DNA from: CAZVEV01 sp964625865
Lineage (GTDB): Bacteria; Planctomycetota; Phycisphaerae; SM23-33
NCBI GenBank assembly: GCA_964625865.1
Contig: CAZVEV010000043.1
Coordinates: 1 to 29,249, forward strand
Length of the DNA: 29,249 bases
Reading direction: 5' to 3'
Shown: in pieces, positions 7,424 to 15,107 of the stretch
Numbering within the stretch: position 1 is the first letter of the stretch
Layout of the letters: the number at the start of each line of letters is the position of its first letter
Translations under genes and position numbers: made by a program
Notes under the pieces: model-generated
The model's database searches: none
What the model was told of the DNA's origin: nothing
The model's input: only the letters and a program-made list of their open reading frames with translations

Positions 7424-7494
7424 TAGGGCGTGCAACTCGTTGCACGCGGAAGGGACCGTGCGTTCCTCCCGCGTGCAACGAGTTGCACGCCCTA
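7424..7494. repeat. Nested palindromic element, family A copy 1
   Basis: A 71-bp element with a perfect 26-bp terminal inverted repeat (starting TAGGGCGTGCAAC) and a 19-nt centre. Each arm is itself a hairpin: GCGTGCAAC, TC, GTTGCACGC. A second copy lies at 17331-17402. It sits immediately after accD and before the M24 gene. It can be folded as one long stem or two hairpins. It resembles REP/MITE-type non-autonomous repeats; no transposase is nearby. Confidence 0.85.
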
Positions 7495-7532
7495 CTGCCC
7501 CGCGGGGTACGGCGACTACGGAGCCTCAACGC

Positions 7533-8636
7533 ATGATAGACGAACGAGCAATCAAACACCGGCGCATACTGGAGTACACCGCGGCCCGCGGGCTTGACGG
7601 CGTGCTGCTGAGCCGCCGGTGCAACTTCAGTTGGTATACGGGCGGCGCACACAACTACGTGGGCACCGCGTGCGACGTGGGCAACAGTTGGCTGCTCGTC
7701 GACGCCGACGGGGCACGTGTGCTGACGACCAACATAGAGGCCACGCGACTGCGCGAGGAAGAACTGGCCGAAACGGGCATCGAGGTGATAGCCTTCCCCT
7801 ACGCGGACCCCGCAGCGCGGAAGCAGGCATTCGACAAGGCCGTTGCCGGCCGCGCCATTGCGGCCGACGTGCCCGTCGACTCGCTGGAACTGACCCCCAC
7901 CGACGAGGCGTTCGACCGCCTCCGCTGGACGCTGACGTCATGGGAGATTGACCGGTACCGCGCGGTGGCCTCCGACGTGGTGGCCTGCGTTGAATCGGTC
8001 GGTCGCAGCGCCCGCGCCGGACGGACGGAGAACGAGTTGGCCGGCGAGTTGAGCTCGGCCCTCCGCGCCCGCGGCTGCGTGCCCTGGGTGCTCTTGGTCG
8101 CGGCAGACGAGAGGCTCGAGCGACACCGCCATCCTCTGCCGACCGACAAGGCTGTTCAGCGGTGCGTGATGCTGGTTACCTGTGCCGAGCGTCACGGGCT
8201 GATCACGGCCTGCACGCGGATCGTCGCCTTCGAGGCGATACCGGCCGACCTTGTTCGCAAGCACCAGGCGGTGGCGACGGTTGACACGGCGCTGATCACG
8301 GCCACGCGCGTTGGGGCGACGTTGGGCCAGATCTTTGACGAGGCGCGCGAGGCCTACGCGGCGACGGGGTTTGAAGGCGAACTGGCGCTGCACCACCAGG
8401 GCGGCTCGTGCGGTTATCTTCCTCGCGAGGTCAAGGCCGCCCCGGGCGATGAGACGGTCGTGCTGGCCGACCAGGCCTTCGCATGGAACCCGTCAATCAC
8501 GGGCACGAAGTCCGAGGACACGATCCTGTGTCGCGAGTCCGGCCCGGAACTGCTCGCCGGGGCCACCGGTTGGCCCGTCGTGACGGCAGAGTGGAAGGGA
8601 CGCACGCTGACCAGGCCGGGGATTCTCCTGGCGTAG
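7533..8636 (+). CDS. M24-family (creatinase-fold) peptidase-like protein
   Basis: This 367-residue protein has an N-terminal creatinase-like domain (about 1-130, with NFSWYTGGAHNYVG) and a C-terminal pita-bread domain. HHQGGSCGYLPRE (287-299) and a late SEDTILC match a subgroup of M24 proteins. The two aspartates that bind metals in aminopeptidase P and methionine aminopeptidase are absent: the aligned segment is LVTCAERHGLITACTR (214-229). Like creatinase, it may therefore work without metals, or bind ligands. ATG at 7533 has GGAG 9 nt upstream. The frame is open further upstream, but only through the palindromic element, which I exclude. Its substrate is unknown. Its stop faces rne on the opposite strand. 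Confidence 0.83.
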   Translation: MIDERAIKHRRILEYTAARGLDGVLLSRRCNFSWYTGGAHNYVGTACDVGNSWLLVDADGARVLTTNIEATRLREEELAETGIEVIAFPYADPAARKQAFDKAVAGRAIAADVPVDSLELTPTDEAFDRLRWTLTSWEIDRYRAVASDVVACVESVGRSARAGRTENELAGELSSALRARGCVPWVLLVAADERLERHRHPLPTDKAVQRCVMLVTCAERHGLITACTRIVAFEAIPADLVRKHQAVATVDTALITATRVGATLGQIFDEAREAYAATGFEGELALHHQGGSCGYLPREVKAAPGDETVVLADQAFAWNPSITGTKSEDTILCRESGPELLAGATGWPVVTAEWKGRTLTRPGILLA

Positions 8637-8689
8637 AAGCCCCCGGTCCGTCGGCCGCCCCGTCACACGCCCCGTCAAAACGCTTCGCA

Positions 8690-8738
8690 ACATTCCGACG
8701 TTCTGCAGAACGTGAGAATGTCGCGTCTGGCCAGACGC
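8690..8738. terminator. Double palindrome at convergent M24/rne junction
   Basis: Two adjacent palindromes. The first (8690-8721) is centred on ACGTTCTGCAGAACGT and extended by ACATTC/GAATGT with two mismatched positions. The second (8723-8738) is the perfect 16-mer GCGTCTGGCCAGACGC. They lie between two genes that end facing each other, so a bidirectional terminator is a reasonable reading, although no strong T-run follows. They may equally be dispersed repeat units. Confidence 0.55.
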
Positions 8739-8763
8739 TAAGAAGCAAGCTGCTCGGTGGACA

Positions 8764-11106
8764 CTACTCGGTCTCGTCGGACGTCTTGTCGCTCTTGGCG
8801 CCTTCGCCCTTGTCGGACGTCTTGTCGCTCTTGGCGCCTTCGCCCTTGTCGGACGTCTTGTCGCCCTTGTCGTCCTCGGTCTGGCCGTCGGTCTTCTTTG
8901 CCGCTTTCTTCCGCGAGCGTCGTCGGCGCTTGGGCTTGGGTTTGTCTTCCGTCGCTTCCGGCTTGGGCGTTTCGGTCTGACCGGCGTCGCTGTTGGACTC
9001 GCCGCCCTCAGGCTCTTTCGTGTCGGGCGTCTTCTTGTCAGACGTGCCGGTGTCGGCCTTCTTGCTCTCGGACGTCTTTGTGTCAGTTGTCGCGGGGTCG
9101 GATTCCGCGGGGGCCTCATTACCGTTGGCCGGCGCGGCGCGTTTTCGCCCTCGGCCCCGCCGGCCTCGGCGGCGCGACTTCTTTGCCGGTCTGGGCTCGT
9201 CCTCGCCGGGCTGCTCGTCCGTCTGCTCGGTCGTCTTGTCGCCGGCCGAGTCTTTGGCTTCGGGCGTTTTGGGGGCGTCCTGTGAGTCGTCTCGCGCCTC
9301 AGACGGTTCGTCTGCCTGCTCGGCGTCGCCTGTTTGGGCGTCGTCCTTGGCGGCCTGGTCGCCGTTGCCCTTGCCCGCCCGCTTTCGCTTCCTGCCGCCT
9401 CGCCGGCGCCGTTTCTTCTTCGGGGCCTCGCCATTCTCGGCGTCGCGGTCGGTTTCGGCGGCCTGTTGCGACCGTTCGTCGCGCGCCTCGTCGCGTGCTT
9501 CGGTGGCCTCGTCGGTGGCGGCCTTGGTGTCCGCCTTCTTGCTCTTGCGCCTGCGGGACTTCTTCTTCCGCGCGGGCTGGGCGGGCGGAGCAATCTCGCT
9601 TCCCCGCGCGTTGGTGCGCGTGACTTCGCATTCCTCGCCGGACAGCGTGGGGTCGGCCTGTATGACCACCGTCTTGTCCGTGTCGGCTTCGACTTGTGCG
9701 ATCAGCGCTCGATGGTGGTTGTTCATGTGGTGTGCGACCGACGGCGTGACGCGGATCAGGATGTGGGCGACGTCGTCCTCGGCGGCGGCCTGCTGGAGGA
9801 CGCGAAGCACCTGGAGGGCCTGGGACTCCTCGCTCTTGATCACGCCGAGGCCTTCACAGCTTTCGCACGTGCGGTAGACGCTGCTCTTGAGCGACGGGCC
9901 GAGGCGCTGGCGCGTCATCTCGGCCAGTCCGAAGACGTTGATTCGCAGGATCTTGGTCTTGGCGCGATCGGGCTTGACCGCGTCGCGAAACGCCCGATCG
10001 ACGGCGCGCCGATTCTTGTCGTCTCGCATGTCGATGAAGTCGACGACCACCAGTCCACCCAGGTCGCGCAGGCGCAGTTGTCGGGCGATCTCGGCGGCGG
10101 CCTCCTGGTTCGTGCGGAACGCGGTGGTTTCTGCATCGGAGTGCTTGCGGCTGCGGCCGGAGTTGACGTCGATGGCCACCAGCGCCTCGGTCTGGTCGAC
10201 GATAATCGATCCGCCCGAGGGCAGTTCGACGCGGCGGCTGAAGACCTTCTCGAGTTCATCCTCGATCCCGTGGTCGTGGAACAGGCCATTGGTGCCGGTG
10301 TACAGTTCGACGCTGTGCTTGGTTCGGGGCACGGCGACCGAGAGGAAGTCCAGGACCTTCTTCTCGACCTCGGGGCTGTCGCAGAGGATCCGCTTGATAT
10401 CGCTGGTGTAGACGTCGCGGATCGTGCGGATCACCAGGTCGGATTCCTGGTAGATTTCAGCCGGCGCCTTGGCCGTCTTGGTCTGCTTCGTGACGGCCTT
10501 CCAGAGGCGCAGCAGGTAGTTCATGTCGCGCTGGATGTCGCGTTTGGACTTGCCCGCCCCAGCCGTCCGAACGATGAAGCCCATGCCCTCGGGGACCTTG
10601 ACCTCCGAGAGGATCTTCCTGGCATGGCTGCGGACGTCTTCGTCCTCGATCTTCCGCGAGACGCCGAGGCGGCTCATGCCGGGCATCATCACCAGCAGCC
10701 TGCCCGGGATCGACAGGTAGGTCGTCATCGTCGGACCCTTCGTGCCGATGCCCTCCTTGGTCATCTGGACGATGACCTCCTGGCCGCGCCGAAGGCAGCT
10801 CTGGATGGGGGGGCGTTCGTAGTGGGCCCGGCGGCGTCCAACCGGCTCGGCGGACTGCTGGGCCTTGGGGAAGTAGTCCGGGTGAATGTCGGAGATATGC
10901 AGGAAACCGTTCTTGGGCTCGCCGAAGTCGATGAAGGCGGCCTGGATGGCCGATTCGACGTTCGTGACCTTGCCCTTATAGATGTTTCCCACGTGCGATA
11001 CGCTGGAGGCGCGTTCGATGTACAACTCGTCCAGGCGTCCGTCACTGGCGACGGCGATACGGCATTCCTGGCCTTCGACAGTGTTAATCAGCATTTCTTT
11101 ACTCAT
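8764..11106 (-). CDS. rne: Ribonuclease E/G family endoribonuclease with long charged tail
   Basis: 780-residue endoribonuclease of the Rne/Rng family, which cleaves single-stranded AU-rich RNA in mRNA decay and rRNA maturation. An S1 domain starts near residue 37 (VGNIYKGKVTNVESAIQAAF). The catalytic aspartates correspond to D313 (AIDVNSGR) and D356 (VVVDFIDMRD). The zinc-link cysteines C414 and C417 (CESC) mediate dimerisation in E. coli RNase E. Residues from about 510 to 780 are a low-complexity Lys/Arg/Glu/Asp/Thr tail, probably disordered, like the degradosome scaffold tails of RNase E; partners are unknown. The tail ends in 12-residue tandem repeats. The ATG at 11106 overlaps the upstream DUF2344 gene by 8 nt. 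Frames reading further upstream only extend into that gene. Confidence 0.93.
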   Translation of the reverse strand: MSKEMLINTVEGQECRIAVASDGRLDELYIERASSVSHVGNIYKGKVTNVESAIQAAFIDFGEPKNGFLHISDIHPDYFPKAQQSAEPVGRRRAHYERPPIQSCLRRGQEVIVQMTKEGIGTKGPTMTTYLSIPGRLLVMMPGMSRLGVSRKIEDEDVRSHARKILSEVKVPEGMGFIVRTAGAGKSKRDIQRDMNYLLRLWKAVTKQTKTAKAPAEIYQESDLVIRTIRDVYTSDIKRILCDSPEVEKKVLDFLSVAVPRTKHSVELYTGTNGLFHDHGIEDELEKVFSRRVELPSGGSIIVDQTEALVAIDVNSGRSRKHSDAETTAFRTNQEAAAEIARQLRLRDLGGLVVVDFIDMRDDKNRRAVDRAFRDAVKPDRAKTKILRINVFGLAEMTRQRLGPSLKSSVYRTCESCEGLGVIKSEESQALQVLRVLQQAAAEDDVAHILIRVTPSVAHHMNNHHRALIAQVEADTDKTVVIQADPTLSGEECEVTRTNARGSEIAPPAQPARKKKSRRRKSKKADTKAATDEATEARDEARDERSQQAAETDRDAENGEAPKKKRRRRGGRKRKRAGKGNGDQAAKDDAQTGDAEQADEPSEARDDSQDAPKTPEAKDSAGDKTTEQTDEQPGEDEPRPAKKSRRRGRRGRGRKRAAPANGNEAPAESDPATTDTKTSESKKADTGTSDKKTPDTKEPEGGESNSDAGQTETPKPEATEDKPKPKRRRRSRKKAAKKTDGQTEDDKGDKTSDKGEGAKSDKTSDKGEGAKSDKTSDETE
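8777..8869 (-). repeat. 36-bp tandem repeat inside the rne tail
   Basis: Two identical 36-bp units (8777-8812 and 8813-8848) and a partial third (8849-8869) encode repeated DKTSDKGEGAKS peptides at the extreme C-terminus of RNase E/G. The perfect identity of the two copies suggests recent slippage or unequal crossover. Copy number may vary between strains. Confidence 0.9.
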
Positions 11107-11893
11107 GTGTGTCTTTCCGTTCTGGGGCCGCAGAGGTCGGCGCGGGCCAGGCGTAGTCAACGCGCGTTCGCACCACGCGGGCCGAATCGCCCCGCGGGTC
11201 AAGGCCGAGCAGACCGAGCAACTCGTCGGTCCGGGGCCACATCTGACCGGCGGGTTCGGCGGTCCAGCGCAGCGCGTCGGGGTCAACGGACAGGGCCGTG
11301 ACCAGGGGTCGCAAGTCAACGGTCCGTCGCCTGGGAGGCCTCCCCCGCTTGGCGGGGGGCTTGACCCGTTCGACAGGCCATGAAGCCCGTGCGTCGAGGG
11401 CCGCTATGCGTGAGGCCAGGGCGGCCGGATCGTCGTCCGGACCCAGCGCAAGTTCATAGCCGATGCGCCTGGGTTGCGGCGCCCGCTTCGATTCCAGCAT
11501 GACCGGACGGCCGAACCGCATCCCCCGCGGGGCGCAGTCGGTCATTCGGCGTGCGAGGTCCTCCCCGTCGGTCTCCTCGTCCAGCGCGAGCGTGACCAGG
11601 TCGTCGCGGGTTTTAATACCCACGGGCCTGGGACACGCCAGCGAGAGAATCGGATGCGGGTTGAACCCCTGCGAGAATCGCACGGGCACACACGCCCTGG
11701 CTGCGGTTCGCTCGATGGCCCGGATACAATCCAGGTGTGAGGCGAATCGCAGGTCTCCCTCGATGGTCAACCGTAATGCCCACCGTTGCGGCAAGTCTAA
11801 AGAATGTCCTTTCTGTTGGCGCGTCGCGTCGGCGTCGCGCAGTGCCCCGCAGCGCAGCCGGAGTGTTCCGGGCGGCGAGGCGTCAGTCTGCAT
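11099..11893 (-). CDS. TIGR03936/DUF2344 radical-SAM-associated protein
   Basis: 264-residue protein of the DUF2344/TIGR03936 family. The signature RFASHLDCIRAIERTAARA followed by VPVRFSQGFNPHPILSLA (roughly residues 49-85) is characteristic. In many bacteria this protein lies between a radical SAM protein and RNase G/E or is fused to the former; here it directly precedes rne with an 8-nt overlap, and no radical SAM gene is present. Biochemical function is not established; RNA or ribosome-related modification is an inference from the neighbourhood. The start at 11893 overlaps the ptsI stop by 11 nt, with GGAGG close upstream. The first 35 or so residues are poorly conserved in composition, so a later start is possible. 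A basic linker (KPPAKRGRPPRRR) lies near residue 205. Confidence 0.8.
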   Translation of the reverse strand: MQTDASPPGTLRLRCGALRDADATRQQKGHSLDLPQRWALRLTIEGDLRFASHLDCIRAIERTAARACVPVRFSQGFNPHPILSLACPRPVGIKTRDDLVTLALDEETDGEDLARRMTDCAPRGMRFGRPVMLESKRAPQPRRIGYELALGPDDDPAALASRIAALDARASWPVERVKPPAKRGRPPRRRTVDLRPLVTALSVDPDALRWTAEPAGQMWPRTDELLGLLGLDPRGDSARVVRTRVDYAWPAPTSAAPERKDTHE

Positions 11894-13625
11894 AAGCCTC
11901 CGGCACGACCTTTCGGGTCTCGCGCCGGAGGAAGTTAATCGTTTCGATATCCGACTGGAACGTCATGACCTTCTGAGCGACCTGAAAGGCCTGCTCGAGG
12001 GTGACCGATCGGATAACCTTCTTTATTTCGGGGATTGCGGGCGGGGCGCAGGAGAAAATACGCAGCCCCAGACCCAGCAGCAGCATCGTGTAGATCGGAT
12101 CGCCCGCCATTTCACCGCACAGGCTCACCGGCACGTCATAGCGCCGGCCCGTGCGAATGACCTCCTTGATCAATCGCAGGACGGCGGGGTGCGCTACCGA
12201 GAACAGCGCCGCAACCCGCTCGTTGCCGCGGTCGACCGCCAGCGTGTACTGCACCAGGTCGTTCGTGCCGATCGAGAAGAAGTCCACTTCCTCGGCGAAC
12301 GCGTCGGCCATCAACGCCGCGGACGGCGTTTCGACCATCATGCCGATCGGCATGTCCGCGCGGTGCTCGATGCCTTCCTCCTCGAGGTCCTCCATGACGT
12401 CGCGGATGACGCTCTTGGCCTGTCGCAGTTCGAGCAGGTTGGAGATCAGGGGCAGGAGCATGGAGGCCTGCGTTCCGACGCTGGCACGGAGGATCGCGCG
12501 GATCTGCGTCTTGAACAGGGGCAGATTCTGGAGGCAGAAGCGTATGGACCTGCAGCCGAGAAACGGGTTGCGTTCCGGTTCGCGGGCGCGGGCCTGGGTG
12601 TACTTGTCGGCCCCGAGGTCCAGCGTGCGGATGACCGTGGGGTGGTTGTCGGACAGTTCGAGCACTTCCCGGTAGGCCTCGTAGTGCTGGTCTTCCGTCG
12701 GTTCGCTGTCGGCGCCGAGGTACAGGAACTCCGTGCGATACAGGCCGATGCCCTGTCCGCCACGGTCGAACACGCCCTGGACTTCCGACGGGAACTCGAT
12801 GTTGCCCAGCAGGGCGATGTCGTGTCCGTCGCGGGTCTGCGCGGGCAGGTCGCGCAGGGAGTCGAGGCTGTGGATGAAGTCCACCTGCTGCTGGGCGTAG
12901 CGGCGATACCGCTCGAGCGTCGCCTCGTCGGGGTCGACCACCACCACCCCGCGGTGCCCGTCGATGATGACGGTGTCCCCGGCGGAGATCTCGGCCGTCA
13001 CGTCGTTGAGGCCCACGACCGCCGGCAGGCCCAGGGCGCGGGCGACGATGGCGGTGTGGCTGGTCTTTCCGCCGGCGTCGATGGCCAGGCCCAGGATATG
13101 CGCGCGGTCCATGGCGGCCGTCTGCGAGGGCGTCAGGTCATGGGCCAGCACGTTCACGTCGCGCGTCAGGTGCGAGAGGGTCTGGCGCTTCTGCCCGATC
13201 AGGTTGCGGAGCAGGCGCTTTTCGATGTCGTAGACATCCTTGACGCGCTCGGCGAGGTACTTGGGCATGGCCAGGAACTCTTTGGCGTAGGCCCGCAGGA
13301 CGGTGGCGACGGCGTATTCGGCCGTCACGTGGCCACCCATGATCGTGTCTTCGAACTTGGCGTGGAGTTCCGAGTCCTTCAGCAGGCCCAGATGGAAGTC
13401 GAAAATCGCCGCCGTTTCCTTGCCGATCCGTTCAGCCGTTCGCTTGCGGAGGTCCAGGATCTCGCTCTTCGACAGGCTCACGGCCTTGTTGAGGCGGGCC
13501 AACTCCGCCTGGGCCAGGTCGACGGGCACGTGGCGCTGAGGGATATCGTACTCCTCGATATCCACCACGACGGCGGGCCCGATGGCCACGCCCGGTGAAA
13601 CGCCTATGCCCTTCTTCGTCTTCAT
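11883..13625 (-). CDS. ptsI: PTS enzyme I (phosphoenolpyruvate-protein phosphotransferase)
   Basis: Takes phosphate from PEP onto a histidine and passes it to HPr. Its 580 residues match the family (E. coli EI is 575). The N-domain active site GGKTSHTAIVARALGLPAVVG has His190 as phospho-acceptor. The PEP-binding barrel shows GIGLYRTEFLYL, NPFLGCRSIRF, SIGTNDLVQYTLAVDR and the catalytic Cys503 in SLCGEMAGDP. I use ATG at 13625; a TTG directly before it is in frame. It is encoded downstream of HPr and EIIA with no sugar-specific EIIB/EIIC in the cluster, so it most likely serves a regulatory phosphorelay. It overlaps the following DUF2344 gene by 11 nt. Confidence 0.95.
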   Translation of the reverse strand: MKTKKGIGVSPGVAIGPAVVVDIEEYDIPQRHVPVDLAQAELARLNKAVSLSKSEILDLRKRTAERIGKETAAIFDFHLGLLKDSELHAKFEDTIMGGHVTAEYAVATVLRAYAKEFLAMPKYLAERVKDVYDIEKRLLRNLIGQKRQTLSHLTRDVNVLAHDLTPSQTAAMDRAHILGLAIDAGGKTSHTAIVARALGLPAVVGLNDVTAEISAGDTVIIDGHRGVVVVDPDEATLERYRRYAQQQVDFIHSLDSLRDLPAQTRDGHDIALLGNIEFPSEVQGVFDRGGQGIGLYRTEFLYLGADSEPTEDQHYEAYREVLELSDNHPTVIRTLDLGADKYTQARAREPERNPFLGCRSIRFCLQNLPLFKTQIRAILRASVGTQASMLLPLISNLLELRQAKSVIRDVMEDLEEEGIEHRADMPIGMMVETPSAALMADAFAEEVDFFSIGTNDLVQYTLAVDRGNERVAALFSVAHPAVLRLIKEVIRTGRRYDVPVSLCGEMAGDPIYTMLLLGLGLRIFSCAPPAIPEIKKVIRSVTLEQAFQVAQKVMTFQSDIETINFLRRETRKVVPEAYAD

Positions 13626-13725
13626 CAACTGTTTCCGTTGGTTGTCCCGCCCCGGTGGGTCTCAACAGGCCCGCCGGGCCGGTGCCCGAATCCGTCCCGC
13701 GGCGCCGCTCGTGGCGGGCGCCTTG

Positions 13726-14007
13726 TCACGCACCGTCCATCTCGCCGAACCCACTGTCGACGAGGCCCTTCAAGGCCTCGCAGGCCTCGTCGGCGTCGCC
13801 GCCGTCGGCGACGATCCGGAGCATCGTTCCCTGTGTAGCGGCCAGCCGCATCACCGACATGATGCTCTTGGCATCCACGGTCAACGTGCCGTTGGACACT
13901 TCGATCTTACTGTTATAGTTATTGGCCAACTCGACAAACTGCATCGCCGGGCGTGCATGCAGCCCGTAGCGGTTAACAATCTTCACTTCGAGTTTGATAG
14001 TAGCCAC
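13726..14007 (-). CDS. ptsH: HPr phosphocarrier protein
   Basis: 93-residue phosphocarrier that relays phosphate from enzyme I to EIIA. The active site is His17 in NRYGLHARPAMQF. A conserved serine, Ser48 in DAKSIMSVM, is in the position that HPr kinase phosphorylates in Firmicutes and many Gram-negatives; hprK is not in this window. The start is GTG at 14007. It lies 50 nt downstream of the EIIA gene and 100 nt upstream of ptsI, all in one direction. The acidic C-terminus (DSGFGEMDGA) is slightly longer than in E. coli HPr. Confidence 0.94.
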   Translation of the reverse strand: MATIKLEVKIVNRYGLHARPAMQFVELANNYNSKIEVSNGTLTVDAKSIMSVMRLAATQGTMLRIVADGGDADEACEALKGLVDSGFGEMDGA

Positions 14008-14057
14008 TTCGCTATCCCGTGCGGCGCCGCGGCGTGGGTACGACGGTCGTTGGGCAC

Positions 14058-14525
14058 CTACGCCAGTTCGTCGGCTTCCTGGATCAGATCGACGATCGCC
14101 TCACGTGATTCGCTCTGGCGAAGGAACTTCCGGAACATATCGCGCTGGACATGCTTGAAGATGGCTTCCATCGCCTGCAGGTGTTCGTCCGGATTGTCCG
14201 GGCTGGACAGCAGCAGGATAACCGAAAACACGGGCTTGGCGTCCAGGGCGGCGAACTCGACGCCCGCGCTGGAGCGTCCGATCGTTCCGATGGGATGCTT
14301 GATGCCCTTGATCTTCGCGTGAGGCAGCGCCACACCCTTGCCGATCCCCGTGGTGGCCTGGCTTTCGCGGGCCAGGACCGCCTCGATGATGGCCGCGGTC
14401 TTGGTCTTGGGCACGGCGCCGGCTGACGCAAGGGCCTGGACCAGCTCGGCGATCACTTCGTCTCGCGCCGTGGCGCTCAGTTCGGGCGTGATCGCCTCGC
14501 CGACCATGATGTCCGACAATTTCAT
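14058..14525 (-). CDS. ptsN: PTS EIIA domain protein (PtsN/fructose type)
   Basis: 155-residue EIIA of the fructose/nitrogen class. Phospho-acceptor His69 lies in GKGVALPHAKIKG, and the ARESQATTGIG block just before it is typical of PtsN. As a stand-alone IIA next to hpf and without IIB/IIC partners, it is probably a regulatory EIIA-Ntr, signalling PEP or nitrogen/carbon status through protein contacts. The ATG at 14525 is well supported: AGGAG sits 7 nt upstream. An in-frame ATG at 14558 lacks such a site. The hpf-ptsN proximity parallels the E. coli rpoN-hpf-ptsN-rapZ-npr cluster, though rpoN and rapZ are missing here. Confidence 0.92.
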   Translation of the reverse strand: MKLSDIMVGEAITPELSATARDEVIAELVQALASAGAVPKTKTAAIIEAVLARESQATTGIGKGVALPHAKIKGIKHPIGTIGRSSAGVEFAALDAKPVFSVILLLSSPDNPDEHLQAMEAIFKHVQRDMFRKFLRQSESREAIVDLIQEADELA

Positions 14526-14686
14526 ACAATGCTCCTGATTCGTAGGCTGTTTGTGCACCGGAGAGCATGCCCGACGATTACCTCGCCGCCGCGGCCCCGG
14601 TGCGACCGGCGGTCAACCCGCCCAGCCGGTGTTTCGCAGTCCGGTTCGGCCGCCGACTCGTCTCGGGCGACCGCACACGAGGCGAG

Positions 14687-14692
14687 AGTATA
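14687..14692 (-). promoter_or_regulatory. Possible -10 box upstream of ptsN
   Basis: On the minus strand TATACT (5 of 6 matches) occupies 14692-14687, with a poor -35 (TGGCTA) 17 nt upstream. Transcription would start near 14680 and give a leader of about 155 nt for ptsN. The 231-nt gap between hpf and ptsN is the longest in this cluster, so an internal promoter is plausible; I saw no other clear signal in that gap. Confidence 0.4.
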
Positions 14693-14756
14693 CAGGTACA
14701 CAGTTCAAATAGCCAGCGCTGTTCGACGCGCATTCGGCAGGACGCTGCCAACGCCG

Positions 14757-15107
14757 TCAGGACTCGTCGGTCGCCTCGATGGCGGCTTCGGTGGCGATCT
14801 GGGCTGCGGGGGCCGGCCGATGACCTCGGACTCGGTCCTTGTGACGCCGAATCTGCTGCGTGATCTTGTCAACGCACTGATCGACACATGCGTACAAATC
14901 CTCACCGCGATGTCGAGCCACGAACGTGTGCTTCTGCCGCGCCGTTACGTGGATCTCCACCACCGGCTGGTCGGCCTCCACGTCCAGCGTGGCGTCGATA
15001 GACAGGATGCTGTCGTAGAATCGCGGAAGCTTTTCGATCTTCCCTTCCACGTACTCGCGCATCGCCTCGGTCAGGTTCATGTGTCGCGCTTCGACGGCAA
15101 TTCTCAC
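14757..15107 (-). CDS. hpf: Ribosome hibernation promoting factor, short form (HPF/YfiA)
   Basis: 116-residue sigma-54 modulation/S30EA family protein that binds the 30S decoding region in stationary phase and blocks or dimerises ribosomes. The family pattern is clear: an N-terminal MRIAVEARHMNLTEAMREYV, KIEKLPRFYDSILSIDATL, and EDLYACVDQCVDKITQQIRRHKDR. It lacks the C-terminal dimerisation domain of long HPF, so it is the short type. The GTG start at 15107 overlaps the DUF502 stop by 4 nt and has AAGGAG about 8 nt upstream. The Ala/Glu-rich tail is unconserved. Linkage to EIIA-Ntr is a recurring arrangement. Confidence 0.93.
   Translation of the reverse strand: MRIAVEARHMNLTEAMREYVEGKIEKLPRFYDSILSIDATLDVEADQPVVEIHVTARQKHTFVARHRGEDLYACVDQCVDKITQQIRRHKDRVRGHRPAPAAQIATEAAIEATDES

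Noticed and set aside
7440..7532. Upstream start for the M24 gene within the palindromic element
   Set aside because: The added residues come from repeat family A. ATG 7533 has a proper ribosome binding site.
8777..8869. CRISPR-like direct repeats
   Set aside because: The repeats are contiguous, in frame and encode a 12-residue peptide repeat of the rne tail; there are no spacers.
9334..11301. 655-codon plus-strand frame antisense to rne
   Set aside because: RNase E/G on the minus strand has all domains and catalytic residues; the plus frame has no recognisable domain.
11463..13598. 711-codon plus-strand frame antisense to ptsI
   Set aside because: It is the shadow of enzyme I, with typical antisense composition and no start signal.
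11883..14525. Sugar-uptake PTS operon
   Set aside because: No EIIB or EIIC gene is present and the EIIA is of the PtsN type next to hpf, which fits a regulatory relay better.
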